59,986 nucleotides of DNA, taken from Shewanella sp. NIFS-20-20 (GTDB taxonomy: Bacteria; Pseudomonadota; Gammaproteobacteria; Enterobacterales; Shewanellaceae). The notes under the pieces are model-generated. The model saw only the letters and a list, made by a program, of their open reading frames with translations. It searched no databases and had not been told where the DNA came from. A program made the position numbers and the translations under genes. Of the stretch, positions 38,158 to 50,131 are shown piece by piece. Position 1 is the stretch's first letter, and the number at the start of each line of letters is the position of its first letter. The stretch is taken from contig NZ_JAHUTT010000017.1 in NCBI RefSeq assembly GCF_019209865.1, positions 1-59,986 of the forward strand. The letters are read 5' to 3'.

Positions 38158-39363
38158 TCAGTTCACTGAGGCGGTAAAGTAATAACTAATGGCAGCATCG
38201 GCTTTGAGCACCTTAAGCGCCGGCTCAGTTAATGACTCCACCTTGATCACTTCTTCAATTTTGAGATTGGCACTGGCAAGAAACTTAAGCCCAGGTTCAC
38301 TGCCATCGATTTCACAGCCCCATACCTGCGGCGAACTCAACTCAGATGAAGTGATCATCACCTTTCCTATGGTCTCATCAGACAGGCGCACTAAGGTGCC
38401 TGGTGGGTAGATCCCCAAGACTTTCACTAACGTTTGGATCAAGTTATCGGCATGCTTACCGACCCGATTTTTAAATAAATAGCCTAAAGCAACTTGCGGT
38501 GAGCAAATCCCCTCGCGCGCCAATTGATGATCATAATCATCTGCCAAGGCCACGATTTGGGTCAATAGTGGTATGTTGTCGCCCTGTAAACCATCGGGGT
38601 AACCACTGCCATCGAGGAACTCATGATGATGCAACACGATATGACACACTCTCGGATCAAAGCGGTTGCCCTTGGTCACCATGTCGTAACCAAAATTGGG
38701 GTGCATATTGATGAAATTGCGTTCGTGCTCATTGAGGTCAACCACCTTATTGCGGATTGACTCAGGTATTTTTAGTTTACCAATATCGTGAAATAAACTG
38801 CCTAAGGCTAAACAGCGCAACTCATCGTCATCCAGTCCAAGCGCCTTGCCAATCATCAAAGACAGCACCGCCACCGAACTGGAATGTTGGGTGACGCTGA
38901 TCTGGCTGTCACCCAAATCCACTAAGGCTAATTGCGCGCTAGGATGCTCCAATAAATGGCTCACCATCTCATGGGCCAGCTTTTCCGACAAGGCAATGGC
39001 ACCCTCAGGATCACTGACTAACTTGCTGTAGGTATTGCGCGTTTCATTGACCGATTGTAAAAAGCGTTGTTGACTCTGGCGCAGAGCTTTGCGGGTTTGA
39101 AATTGTAGATCTTTAATCTCTTCGATGGGCAAAACATCATGGATTTCGGCCATCTCGGGGATTGCATCTTCCGCTAACGGTTCACCAGAAATGAGGTACA
39201 CGAATTGGCAGCCTAAGCCGCGGATCATCTCAATCTGCACCGCGTCAGATATGGTGATACGATTTATCCAAAAAGGGTGATCCTTCCAAGATAAAGGTAA
39301 CTTCACCGTCAGTCCAGGTTGTAAGCGATTGAGCGGTATTTGCGGCAAGCTCGCTTTTGCCAA
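38158..39363 (-). CDS. HD-GYP domain c-di-GMP phosphodiesterase with DUF3391
   Basis: The N-terminal DUF3391-like region (about residues 1-100, LQPGLTVKLPLSWKDHPFW) is followed by an HD-GYP domain: FHDIGKLKIP near 190-200, then HHEFLDGSGYPDG near 250-260. All catalytic residues are in place, so it should cleave c-di-GMP. The start is chosen at TTG 39363 because AAGGGAG sits 9 bases upstream; an ATG at 39384 extends the protein by seven residues but has no such site. Monocistronic. Confidence 0.88.
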   Translation of the reverse strand: MAKASLPQIPLNRLQPGLTVKLPLSWKDHPFWINRITISDAVQIEMIRGLGCQFVYLISGEPLAEDAIPEMAEIHDVLPIEEIKDLQFQTRKALRQSQQRFLQSVNETRNTYSKLVSDPEGAIALSEKLAHEMVSHLLEHPSAQLALVDLGDSQISVTQHSSSVAVLSLMIGKALGLDDDELRCLALGSLFHDIGKLKIPESIRNKVVDLNEHERNFINMHPNFGYDMVTKGNRFDPRVCHIVLHHHEFLDGSGYPDGLQGDNIPLLTQIVALADDYDHQLAREGICSPQVALGYLFKNRVGKHADNLIQTLVKVLGIYPPGTLVRLSDETIGKVMITSSELSSPQVWGCEIDGSEPGLKFLASANLKIEEVIKVESLTEPALKVLKADAAISYYFTASVN

Positions 39364-39642
39364 TATGCGACACTCCCTTGTCATTCACACCGAAGACAAG
39401 CATTCATAATAAAATCCAGTCAATTTCACTATAGATCAGCTATCTAGAAATACCGCATTTTTAATTTAGCCTAGCTAGATTGTGTAAAAACTTGGCAAAA
39501 AATTGCCCGCGACCATCACCACTCAAGTGGCCTGGCACTGAGAGTCTGTTGCCATTGAGATGAGGTTACAGCGCAACAATGATATCGCGTTGATCATAAG
39601 GCAGGCGCAAACTGGGCGTGAGCGCAGTGTCACGCCATGGGG

Positions 39643-40116
39643 TTAGCTGGTGAGATCAGACGGCCATTCATCAAGATAAGCTTGCAGGTGTTTTGATTTA
39701 TACAAATACAAGGCCCCCCAAAATAAGGCCAAGGCATCAAATGCGCTCATCCAATGGAACACCATCAAGGTATGATCGACGCGAGTGAATAACTGCCAGC
39801 CTTCTAACACCAACATCATCATCAAAATCCATTTAAATAATGAAAATGGTGCCTTGAGCCATTCGGGCTTACGGCGTCGCTCTGCAAGCACTAAGGCAAA
39901 TAACAACACCGCCCCAAGCCCGGTGATCAAGGATTGAATAAAGTCCATCTGCAAGGGATAGAAGATCCTAACGAGACCGGCACGATCGGCCGATTGGGTC
40001 AAAGAAATCACCCAAATCACATAGCCACGACCAAGAAAGGCCAATAATAGATACAGTAGCAATGGCGGTGCTACGCGCCCATGGTCATCTCGCCATGCAA
40101 TGGTTTGTAAATCCAA
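39643..40116 (-). CDS. DUF2919 family inner-membrane protein
   Basis: This 157-residue protein has four hydrophobic segments (PPLLLYLLLAFLGRGYVIWV, LITGLGAVLLFALVLA, LFKWILMMMLVLEGW, ALALFWGALYLYKSK). The pattern and the LLLYLLLAFLGRGY motif match DUF2919 (YfeZ). Function unknown. It follows ligA on the same strand after a terminator. Confidence 0.8.
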   Translation of the reverse strand: MDLQTIAWRDDHGRVAPPLLLYLLLAFLGRGYVIWVISLTQSADRAGLVRIFYPLQMDFIQSLITGLGAVLLFALVLAERRRKPEWLKAPFSLFKWILMMMLVLEGWQLFTRVDHTLMVFHWMSAFDALALFWGALYLYKSKHLQAYLDEWPSDLTS

Positions 40117-40214
40117 GTCAGTCTCCTTAGCCGATTAGCTAAGATATGCGGTCAGGAACCCGAATTACAAGGGCAATGAATTAAGCTTCACCTAATGCAC
40201 ATGAATAACTATGT

Positions 40215-40240
40215 AAAAACGCCTGCAATAGCAGGCGTTA
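40215..40240 (-). terminator. Terminator of ligA
   Basis: A 9-bp perfect stem (AACGCCTGC/GCAGGCGTT) with a 4-base loop is followed by a T-run on the minus strand, 25 bases after the ligA stop. Confidence 0.88.
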
Positions 40241-40264
40241 AGTTGATTGATTAATTGGCAGATT

Positions 40265-42280
<2,016 letters not shown>

Positions 42281-42303
42281 TTATGAGTGTCCGTAAAACA
42301 ATA

Positions 42304-42321
42304 AGGCCGCTGTGGCGGCCT
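42304..42321 (-). terminator. Hairpin between zipA and ligA
   Basis: A 7-bp stem (AGGCCGC/GCGGCCT) with a TGTG loop is followed on the minus strand by TTATTGTTTT. The T-run is broken, so partial read-through into ligA is possible. Confidence 0.55.
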
Positions 42322-42344
42322 AAGATCGGGTCAATGAGCTTGGC

Positions 42345-43295
42345 TTACAATTGCTGACGAATACGCTGGATATACGCTTGTTTGGTCAAATCACTCCAAG
42401 GATGACGGCTACCATCAAGGACATCGGCGCCCAAGTCATCAGCCAATTGCTGGGCAGAATTAAGCATAATTGAAAAGTTGATTAAGGCATCACCATGACA
42501 CGGCAGCGTCATAAATAACACCACCCCATGGGTGCTAAATTGCTCCATATTATCGGGATCAAAAATGCCAGGCTTCAACATGTTCGCGAGCGAAAATAAG
42601 ACCTTGCCGTTACCAGCATTATCGACATGACGGTGGAAAATATTCATGTCACCGTATTTAAAATTGAGCGTCAGTAAACATGGTAATAATTCCGCCCCTT
42701 GTAGTACCTGTCCTTCTTTCGCCACCACATGCAATACCAAGACATCGGTAGGCTCACCCAAAGGCGCTTCTTCAGCTTCTGCAGATGCCACCGCCTCAGG
42801 TGCCTGTGGCGCGTTAACTTGTGATTGCGCTGCCGCTTGAGTGGTTAAGCCGAGCTCCATTTGTACTTCATCGGCCGAGGCCAGCGCGCTGTCATCAAGG
42901 GTGCTGGCGCCCATACTGGGCTCACGGCGCTCGCGAGTGACTTTGGCCCCTGGCTCTGGGCTCAATGCAAATGCTGCGGGCTCATCTTGGACAGCCGCTA
43001 AAGGCGCAGGATCAGCCGCTGCCGTCATGCGTAGGCTTGAGATCTCAGCAGTGCTCTCAGCGCTGGTGTCAGCGGCGACCGACTTGCGAACTCGCACGGC
43101 ACCGATACCATCGGCATCAAAACCATCGCGATCGACCCGCGGGCTGGCCTCGGCATTATCTTTATAGACTTTTGCCGTTGGACTGTCGCGCAGCGGACGT
43201 GGCCGCTGCTTTCTAATTGACCATAAACCATGCACCAGCACCGCGATGATGGCTATCGCGCCCAGTACCGCCACGACCAGTTGAAAGTTTTCCAT
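42345..43295 (-). CDS. zipA: Cell division protein ZipA
   Basis: ZipA tethers FtsZ to the inner membrane. This 316-residue protein has an N-terminal membrane helix (about 5-25), a long acidic, Ala/Glu/Pro-rich linker (30-190) and the C-terminal FtsZ-binding domain (about 195-316: EDVLVLHVVAKEG-like start, NMLKPGIFDPDNMEQFSTHG, FMTLPCHGDALINFS). It begins just downstream of smc, 17 bases away. Confidence 0.93.
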   Translation of the reverse strand: MENFQLVVAVLGAIAIIAVLVHGLWSIRKQRPRPLRDSPTAKVYKDNAEASPRVDRDGFDADGIGAVRVRKSVAADTSAESTAEISSLRMTAAADPAPLAAVQDEPAAFALSPEPGAKVTRERREPSMGASTLDDSALASADEVQMELGLTTQAAAQSQVNAPQAPEAVASAEAEEAPLGEPTDVLVLHVVAKEGQVLQGAELLPCLLTLNFKYGDMNIFHRHVDNAGNGKVLFSLANMLKPGIFDPDNMEQFSTHGVVLFMTLPCHGDALINFSIMLNSAQQLADDLGADVLDGSRHPWSDLTKQAYIQRIRQQL

Positions 43296-43312
43296 GAGTT
43301 ACCCTATTTTTT

Positions 43313-46300
43313 TTATCCGGCGTCGGCCATCGCCACCGCTTCATCAATATCTACCGCCACTATGCGCGACACACCCGGCTCGTGCATAGTCACCCCTGTC
43401 AATTGGTCAGCCATTTCCATGGTTATCTTGTTATGGCTGATATAAATAAACTGTACCGATTGCGACATTTCTTTTAACAAACGACAAAATCGTTCAACGT
43501 TAGCATCATCTAATGGCGCATCGACCTCATCTAGCATACAGAAAGGTGCTGGATTGAGCCTGAAAATTGCAAACACCAATGATAAAGCGGTTAAGGCTTT
43601 TTCACCACCAGAAAGCAGGTGGATCGTGCTGTTTTTCTTGCCAGGTGGTTGCGCCATAATCGACACCCCAGTTTCAAGCAAGTCATCATCTGTTAATGCC
43701 AAATAGGCACTGCCACCGCCAAACACCTTAGGAAACAATGATGAGAAGTCATTATTGATCTGATCGAAGGTGATTTTAAATCGAGTCCGAGTCTCTTTAT
43801 CTATCTGACGAATGGCGTCTTCGAGACTGGCCATCGCCGTGCGTAAATCTTGATCTTGTTCATCAAGGTACTGCTTGCGGCTCGACTGTTGTTCATATTC
43901 GTCGATGGCAGCTAAGTTAATCGCCCCCAGCAAACCAATTTTTTGACGAATGTGCTCTAGCTGTTGCTGACGAGCCGTCATCGCTATATCACCACTGAGT
44001 TCAGTGGCCTCATCAATATCAGCTTCTTTAAGTCGGCTCAACTGAGCTTGCAATTGGCCATTAATGCCCTCGCGCTTGAGTTGTTGCTGACTCAAATTGG
44101 CGCTCACTTGTTCTATCTTGCCAATGACTTGTTTTTGCTGCAATAGTTTTGAATCAATCTCGGTTTGTAATTGGGCTAATTGGCCTCGAACTGTCACTAA
44201 TTCGGCCTGTAATGTCGCCTGTTGCCGCAGCATTTGTTGATGATTCACTTCTAACGCCGGCAATTGCTCTAAGTGAGTTTCACTCTGCGCCGTTTTAGCA
44301 TTAAGCGCGCTAATTTTTTGCTCGGCTTCCTGTAAGCGCTCCCACAGCTGTTGCTGGGTTTGGGCTGACAGTGCCAGCGCGGTTTGTTGCTGTAAACTTT
44401 CGCGATGACTTTGTTGATATCGTTGCTGGTGTTGTTGCCATTCTTGGCGCAATGCCGCGGCCGTTTGCTGGTGCTTGGCCACCTCTTGTTGCGCCAGGGT
44501 TCGCCGCCCCTCCCCCTCGCTGAGCTGTTGCGTGCTCTGGCTCACTTCGGCGGCGAGTTGCTGCAATGATAGTTCGAGCTCCGTCAGTTCAGCCTGAAGC
44601 TTGGTCACTAACTGCTGTTGCTGGGCGAGCTGCTGTTGCTCTTTGCTCATTTGACTACGAGCATAGGTTAACGCTTGCTCCAACTGCTGTTGCGTCAATT
44701 GTTGTTGTTGCCGCTTAGCGTCGAGATGCGTCACTTTGGCATCAATTACGCGCAGTGCATCATCAGTCAACTGTTGTTGCTCCGCCAACTGTGCCACCCG
44801 CGCCTCACTGCGTTGGATCTGCTGCTCAAGCTCCGCGGCTTGAGCTAACAATTGCATCGGCTGGTTTGGTGCTAAGGCGCTCAAGTAGAAGCCTTGGCCA
44901 ATAAATTCACCGGCCTTAGTGACAAAGCGCTGATTGGCTTGTTGCGCGAGCGGAAGCTGAGCTAAGCGCGCATAGGCATTAGCCTTATCGTCAACAAATT
45001 CAACCCCCTGCAACCACGGCGCTAGATTAACCTCACTGCTAAACCAGCCAAAATCTTGTGGCGGAGTGCGACTAAATCCATAGGCGGCATGATCATCTCC
45101 GGCGTTGACGGCATGCTGCAATACAGGCTCTAACACCAGCTCGGCGGCCTTTTCCCAGCCGGGGGCCACCTGAGTGACTTGCCATACTCCCAATTCATGC
45201 TCGGTATTCGCCTCGGCTTTGGCCAGCAATTGGTCAATTAATTCACTGCGGCTGTGTAACGCGGCCAGTGCTTGCTGCTCGCGCTGAACTAACGCCTTGG
45301 CGCTATCATTCGCCGCCCGCGCTTGTTGTTGATGCGCCGCAGTATCAGCGTATTGCTCATTGAGTTCATTGCCAAGCTCTTGATTAAGCTCCACCTCACC
45401 ACTGAGTTTATCAATGGTGGCTTGCAGGCCATGGTCTTGATATTGGTGCAGTTGTTGCTCAGCCGTTGCTAACGCCTGTTGTTTTTCATCATGACGCTGT
45501 TGCTGGTAGCTCAGTTTATTGGCGAGCAATTGGTGATGCAATTGCCGCTCGGCTAACAACTCTTGCCCTTGTTGGAGCGCATGATTGGCTTGCTGTAGTG
45601 ACTCTTCCGCCTCGCTCACTGCCGCTTCCATCGCCACTAATTGCTGTTGCTGCGATGTGCCGACATCTTGCATGCTGAGCTGCTGTTGCTGTAATTCTTG
45701 ATGATGGCCGATGGCTTGTTGATGCTGAGATTGCCACTGATCGCGCTGAGACAGCAATGCAGTTAACTGCTGATTATCCTCAGCATGTTGGCGTTGCTGA
45801 TATTCAAGCTGTGAGCTTAATCGCGCCAGTTCGGTGCCCAAGCGGTAGCCTTCCGCCACTTGCTGTTGCTCTTGGCGCTCTAAGGCTTCTTTGCCGATGT
45901 TGAGCTCTGTTAAACTCACCTCAATGGCTTGCCACTGCGCTTTGGCCGCCGCTTGCTCCGTTTGGCTGGCCAGTAATAGCCGCTCAAATTGCTCGCCTTG
46001 CTGCTTCAAATTTTGGTATTGATGCAGTAATAACTGCGCCGAGCCAGCCCGCTCTTGCTGCTTTAACTCGCGATAACGTTTGGCCGCCTCTGCTTGCTGG
46101 GCTAATTTTTCCAGCTGACTGGCCAATTCATGACGAATATCCGCCAGACGCTCCAAGTTTTCGCGGGTATGACGAATTCTTGTTTCGGTGTCACGCCGGC
46201 GCTCTTTGTAGCGTGAAATACCGGCCGCTTCTTCAATAAACACCCGTAAATCTTGGGGTTTAGATTCAATCAACCGTGAAATAGTGCCCTGCTCAATAAT

Positions 46301-46726
46301 GGCGTAGCTGCGAGCGCCAAGGCCGGTACCGAGGAACAATTCGGTGACATCTTTACGGCGACATTTTTGGCCATTTAAAAAGTAGCTCGACTCCCCTTGG
46401 CGATCGACTTGGCGCTTGACAGCAATAGTCTGGTAACTGGCGTATTGTCCACCTAAACGGCCATCGGGATTATCAAACACCAATTCGACCGAGGCCACCG
46501 AGACTGGCCGCCGTCCACTGGACCCATTAAAAATGACATCTGTCATGGATTCGCCGCGCAAATGCTTGGCCGAGCTTTCCCCTAACACCCACCGGACGGC
46601 ATCAATCACATTGGATTTTCCGCAACCATTGGGGCCCACAACAGCGGTTAGAGGTTTTAAAAAAGGAATTTTGGTGGGATCAACGAATGACTTGAATCCA
46701 GCCAGTTTAATCGTGTTAAGTCTCAT
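43313..46726 (-). CDS. smc: Chromosome segregation ATPase SMC
   Basis: SMC compacts and separates sister chromosomes with ScpA and ScpB. This 1137-residue protein has Walker A GPNGCGKSNVIDAVRWVLGES in its first 60 residues, two long Gln/Leu-rich coiled coils, a hinge in the middle (about 500-660) and C-terminal LSGGEKALTALS and CMLDEVDAPLDDANV motifs. The coiled coils are built from strings of Gln-Gln codons, which give the DNA many CTGTTG-like repeats. Presence of SMC rather than MukB supports Shewanella over Vibrio or Enterobacteria. Confidence 0.96.
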   Translation of the reverse strand: MRLNTIKLAGFKSFVDPTKIPFLKPLTAVVGPNGCGKSNVIDAVRWVLGESSAKHLRGESMTDVIFNGSSGRRPVSVASVELVFDNPDGRLGGQYASYQTIAVKRQVDRQGESSYFLNGQKCRRKDVTELFLGTGLGARSYAIIEQGTISRLIESKPQDLRVFIEEAAGISRYKERRRDTETRIRHTRENLERLADIRHELASQLEKLAQQAEAAKRYRELKQQERAGSAQLLLHQYQNLKQQGEQFERLLLASQTEQAAAKAQWQAIEVSLTELNIGKEALERQEQQQVAEGYRLGTELARLSSQLEYQQRQHAEDNQQLTALLSQRDQWQSQHQQAIGHHQELQQQQLSMQDVGTSQQQQLVAMEAAVSEAEESLQQANHALQQGQELLAERQLHHQLLANKLSYQQQRHDEKQQALATAEQQLHQYQDHGLQATIDKLSGEVELNQELGNELNEQYADTAAHQQQARAANDSAKALVQREQQALAALHSRSELIDQLLAKAEANTEHELGVWQVTQVAPGWEKAAELVLEPVLQHAVNAGDDHAAYGFSRTPPQDFGWFSSEVNLAPWLQGVEFVDDKANAYARLAQLPLAQQANQRFVTKAGEFIGQGFYLSALAPNQPMQLLAQAAELEQQIQRSEARVAQLAEQQQLTDDALRVIDAKVTHLDAKRQQQQLTQQQLEQALTYARSQMSKEQQQLAQQQQLVTKLQAELTELELSLQQLAAEVSQSTQQLSEGEGRRTLAQQEVAKHQQTAAALRQEWQQHQQRYQQSHRESLQQQTALALSAQTQQQLWERLQEAEQKISALNAKTAQSETHLEQLPALEVNHQQMLRQQATLQAELVTVRGQLAQLQTEIDSKLLQQKQVIGKIEQVSANLSQQQLKREGINGQLQAQLSRLKEADIDEATELSGDIAMTARQQQLEHIRQKIGLLGAINLAAIDEYEQQSSRKQYLDEQDQDLRTAMASLEDAIRQIDKETRTRFKITFDQINNDFSSLFPKVFGGGSAYLALTDDDLLETGVSIMAQPPGKKNSTIHLLSGGEKALTALSLVFAIFRLNPAPFCMLDEVDAPLDDANVERFCRLLKEMSQSVQFIYISHNKITMEMADQLTGVTMHEPGVSRIVAVDIDEAVAMADAG

Positions 46727-46906
46727 GCTTTAGGTTATTTCGCTGGCAGACAGGTCAGGGAACTTCAACAGAAGTGTATCAGCGGCCACTTTAGCAAACG
46801 GTGCAGCATTTTGTAACGTTTTTTTATGAGGTAAAAGAGTAAACTCACTTGCGCTATCACAGGGTTACCCCGCAAAATTACTACTTAGCTATCAAAGGAG
46901 ATCCCC

Positions 46907-47671
46907 GTGCAAGTGCAATCAGCTAAAAGTGGCGTCAATTATTTTATGCAAGGGTTTGAATTGATCCGCCAACCCGGATTACGAACTTTTGTCATTATTC
47001 CCTTATTGATTAATATTCTCTTGTTTGCGGTTGGCTTTTATTTTGGTTTAGAGCACCTTAATCGAGTGTTTGCCGATCTGAGTGCTTGGTTACCCGAATC
47101 GCTCAGCTGGCTCAATGTCATTCTTTGGCCACTGGCCGTGCTCTCGCTCGTGGTGGTGATGGCGTTTACCTTTAGTGCCGTGATGAACTGGCTGGCGGCG
47201 CCGTTTAACGGTTTGTTGGCTGAGAAAACCGAAGCCTTACTCACAGGTAAACCGCTCAATACGGGGGGAGCCATCGATACCGTCAAAGATGTGCCTCGGA
47301 TGCTGGGACGCGAATGGATGAAACTGAAATACTATTTACCGCGGGCCCTGTTATTGTTGCTGCTGTTCTTAGTGCCCTTGATTGGCCAAACGTTGGCCCC
47401 GATAATTTGGTTTTTATTTAGTGCATGGATGATGGCGGTGCAATATTGCGATTATCCTTTCGATAACCACAAGGTGGCCTTCCAAGACATGCGGTTTGCG
47501 TTGCGTCAAACCAAAGGCAGCAGCATGAGTTTTGGTGCAACGGTTACCTTGTTTGCCATGATCCCTATCGTCAACTTTATCGTAATGCCAGTGGCCATTT
47601 GTGGAGCCACCGCCATGTGGGTTGATAAGTATCGCCCGGCTTACCGCAACTTAAGTATTAGTGGAGACTAA
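46907..47671 (+). CDS. cysZ: Sulfate transporter CysZ
   Basis: This 254-residue inner-membrane protein for sulfate uptake has GTG 46907 as start with a strong AAAGGAGA site. Typical features: SGVNYFMQGFELIRQPGLRTF start, LAAPFNGLLAEKTEALLTG, and ICGATAMWVDKYRP at the C-terminus, with four to five hydrophobic segments. It is divergent from smc. Sulfate supplies sulfide to CysK, encoded nearby. Confidence 0.95.
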   Translation: MQVQSAKSGVNYFMQGFELIRQPGLRTFVIIPLLINILLFAVGFYFGLEHLNRVFADLSAWLPESLSWLNVILWPLAVLSLVVVMAFTFSAVMNWLAAPFNGLLAEKTEALLTGKPLNTGGAIDTVKDVPRMLGREWMKLKYYLPRALLLLLLFLVPLIGQTLAPIIWFLFSAWMMAVQYCDYPFDNHKVAFQDMRFALRQTKGSSMSFGATVTLFAMIPIVNFIVMPVAICGATAMWVDKYRPAYRNLSISGD

Positions 47672-47841
47672 CTATTGTTCCGTGGCCTTGCAGTGTTCTT
47701 AAGACACTGCCCAAGGCCATCTCGCAAGCACAGACTGTAAATCATTTGTTAGCCGTGCTAATTTACCAGCACACTCCTTAGCCCGACTGACATGTCAGCA
47801 AGCCCGCCAGTTCACATACTGCCGCACTCAGCTGCCAACAG

Positions 47842-48773
47842 GATCTGCTGTTTTTACCGAGCTTTTTACTCACTTATGATACTGGCGCGCCCTACCATCT
47901 TGCCTAAAAGGGACAAGCTCACTTTGACAAGGCGCAGCAACAAGCCCTAGCGCAAGACATCACGCAATTAACCCAGTGTGAAGCAATTATGGCCGGCTAT
48001 TTACGCCAATGGCGCCCAGGTCATTTAGCCATTATGTCATTGCTGAACGCGACTCATGACAATGCAGCCGTCACGCAAGAGCCAACTATCCAAAGGGATC
48101 CTTATTCTCCGCAATTTACGTCACTATCCAAGCTCACTTTATTAATGACTTTGCCGAGTTTTTCTTGGCAATATCAAGCGCCAATCGAAGCCTTGCTCAA
48201 TAACAATCGCGCCAGCTTTGATAGCCACCCCGATTGGATAATCGATGTACGCAACAATGGCGGCGGTAGTGATAGCAGCTATCAGCAACGATTAGCTTGG
48301 GTTTTGCACAACCAAACTATCCGTCAAAACGCTGAATTTCTGGTAACAAAAGACAATATTAAGGCGCAAATGGACATTTGCAGCACCCAAGAGGACAACC
48401 TCGCTTGTGAGCAATTTATCGCACCTGTGGTCCGTGCCATGCAGCAGGGAAAAAGCGGAGACTATGTGCTCCCCCAAGGGCAACCAGCCTTGCAATATGA
48501 TCAATCTGACGCTGACAATATTGCGCCACAGCAGGTGGCAGTGTTAATAGACAGCTATTGCGGCAGCTGATGTGAAGAGTATTTATAGGCGATCCGCCAA
48601 GGCTTCAACGTAAAGTTAGTCGGCCGTCGCGGTTATGGTGCGCTTGATTACTCCAATTTGCGGCCAAAGATTCTGACCTCACAAGCCTCTCAACGGCTAT
48701 CAACGGCTATCAACAAGAAGTTGAGGCGACTCAGCGTTGGCTTGAAACAGACCAATTTCAACTAGCTGAATAA
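47842..48773 (+). pseudogene. Decayed S41-like peptidase gene
   Basis: Reading from 47842 (DLLFLPSFLLTYDTGAPYHL), a TAA at 47905 breaks the frame, which then continues KGQAHFDKAQQQAL. The next open stretch (47989-48570) contains IIDVRNNGGGSDS, the S41 protease fold signature, and ends IDSYCGS at TGA 48568; TAG 48586 follows, then IRQGFNVKLVGRRGYGALDYSN. The expected active-site Ser neighbourhood is disrupted by the TGA. The frame changes again near 48691-48710, and the C-terminal end reads NGYQQEVEATQRWLE to TAA 48771. At least three nonsense codons and one frameshift mean it is not functional. Confidence 0.85.
48691..48710. repeat. 10-bp tandem duplication CAACGGCTAT
   Basis: Two adjacent identical 10-bp units lie inside the S41 pseudogene, at the point where the reading frame of the homology changes. 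It may be one of the inactivating lesions. Confidence 0.75.
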
Positions 48774-48799
48774 ACCTCGGCTCATGGCGCGGCCTGTCA

Positions 48800-49921
48800 T
48801 TACAAGGCGCGCAATATGACACTGCCTATCGAATAGCCTGCGCCAAAGGAACATAAAAGTCCCAAATCATCCGACTGAAAATCATCGCGATATAAATGTA
48901 AAGCGATAATCGAGCCCGCCGAGGCGGTGTTGGCATACTTGTCTAACACCACCGGACATAAGTCAGGCGTGACCTTGTCTGCCAATAGCTTTTTGGCGAC
49001 AAAGAGGTTCATATTGATGTTGGCCTGATGCAACCAGAAACGTTTAAAATCGAAGGCACTCAACTGCGTCTCTTGCAATTGTTGCGCTAAGTGCTGATGA
49101 ATCATCGGCAACAACTCTTTAAATACCTTGCGCCCTTGTTGACTGAATAAATTGTTGGCACTGTGCTCTGTGTCCGGATCACAACGATTGATTAAGCCAA
49201 AGTTACTGCGAATATTGCTCGAATAGTCCGTGACTAATTTAAGGGACTCTATAATTAACGGCCGTTGACGCCCACGCTCTTGCGCAGGCTCTATCACTAA
49301 GGCTGTCGCGACATCGCCAAAAATAAAATGGCTATCTCGGTCACGTAAGTTAATTTGCGGCGTACAAATTTCAGGATTAATCACCAGCACTTTATGGGCT
49401 AAGCCCGCCATGATCGCCGCGCGCGCATTCGCAATGGCAAAGGTGGCGGATGAGCAAGCCACTTGCATATCATAAGCCATACCTTGGCAGCCTAAGTGCT
49501 GTTGAATTTCAATCGCAATGGCTGGGTAAGCTCGCTGGGTATAAGCACAGGCGACAATCACCAAATCAATGTCGCCCGCCTGACAGTCGGCGTTAGCTAA
49601 CGCCTCTTTTGCCGCGCTTACCCCCATTTGGGCTTGTAAGCTCAACTCATCATCGGCTCGTGGCTTAATGAGTGGCATCATCACTTGAGGATCTAACATC
49701 CCTTGTTTACAGATCACATGGCGCTGCTTAATTCCCGAGGCTTTTTCAATAAACTCGACCGACGACATCGCCAATGCCTCGGTGTGACCCGCCGCAATGG
49801 CAGCGGCATGTTGCTGGTTATAATTGTCGGCGTACTGGTTATAACTGGCCACGAGTTCATCATTGGTGATGACCTCAGGAGGTGTGTATAAGCCACTGCC
49901 ACTGATCACTATCGGCTTCAT
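48800..49921 (-). CDS. Beta-ketoacyl-ACP synthase III, beta-ketodecanoyl type
   Basis: This 373-residue thiolase-fold enzyme has catalytic Cys156 (VACSSATFA), His298 (LHQAN) and Asn331 (NTASAGS). The start ISGSGLYTPPEVITNDELV and NPEICTPQINLRDRDSHFIFGD resemble P. aeruginosa PA3286, which condenses octanoyl-CoA with malonyl-ACP to feed beta-oxidation products into fatty-acid synthesis. It is not the housekeeping FabH, which would be about 320 residues next to plsX. Divergent from cysK; probable single gene. Confidence 0.85.
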   Translation of the reverse strand: MKPIVISGSGLYTPPEVITNDELVASYNQYADNYNQQHAAAIAAGHTEALAMSSVEFIEKASGIKQRHVICKQGMLDPQVMMPLIKPRADDELSLQAQMGVSAAKEALANADCQAGDIDLVIVACAYTQRAYPAIAIEIQQHLGCQGMAYDMQVACSSATFAIANARAAIMAGLAHKVLVINPEICTPQINLRDRDSHFIFGDVATALVIEPAQERGRQRPLIIESLKLVTDYSSNIRSNFGLINRCDPDTEHSANNLFSQQGRKVFKELLPMIHQHLAQQLQETQLSAFDFKRFWLHQANINMNLFVAKKLLADKVTPDLCPVVLDKYANTASAGSIIALHLYRDDFQSDDLGLLCSFGAGYSIGSVILRAL

Positions 49922-50131
49922 CTGTCTTTCCTTATGAAAACGTTAATTAACCTTAGCAAGCCAGGGCTTAAGATGACACTAAAATAATCCACCGCCGCCA
50001 AGAGCAATTTAGCTATATAAATAACAGCAATTCATTTTATAACCAGAAGTAATATACAAGAGCAAACAGTCACTTCACTTTCCGTATTAGCTAGTTATGC
50101 TTAAGGCAGTCAAATCGAAGGAGCCAGATCC

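Noticed and set aside
44300..46000. Many CTGTTG/TTGCTG-like repeats within smc
   Set aside because: They are explained by Gln-rich coiled-coil codons, not by a DNA repeat element.
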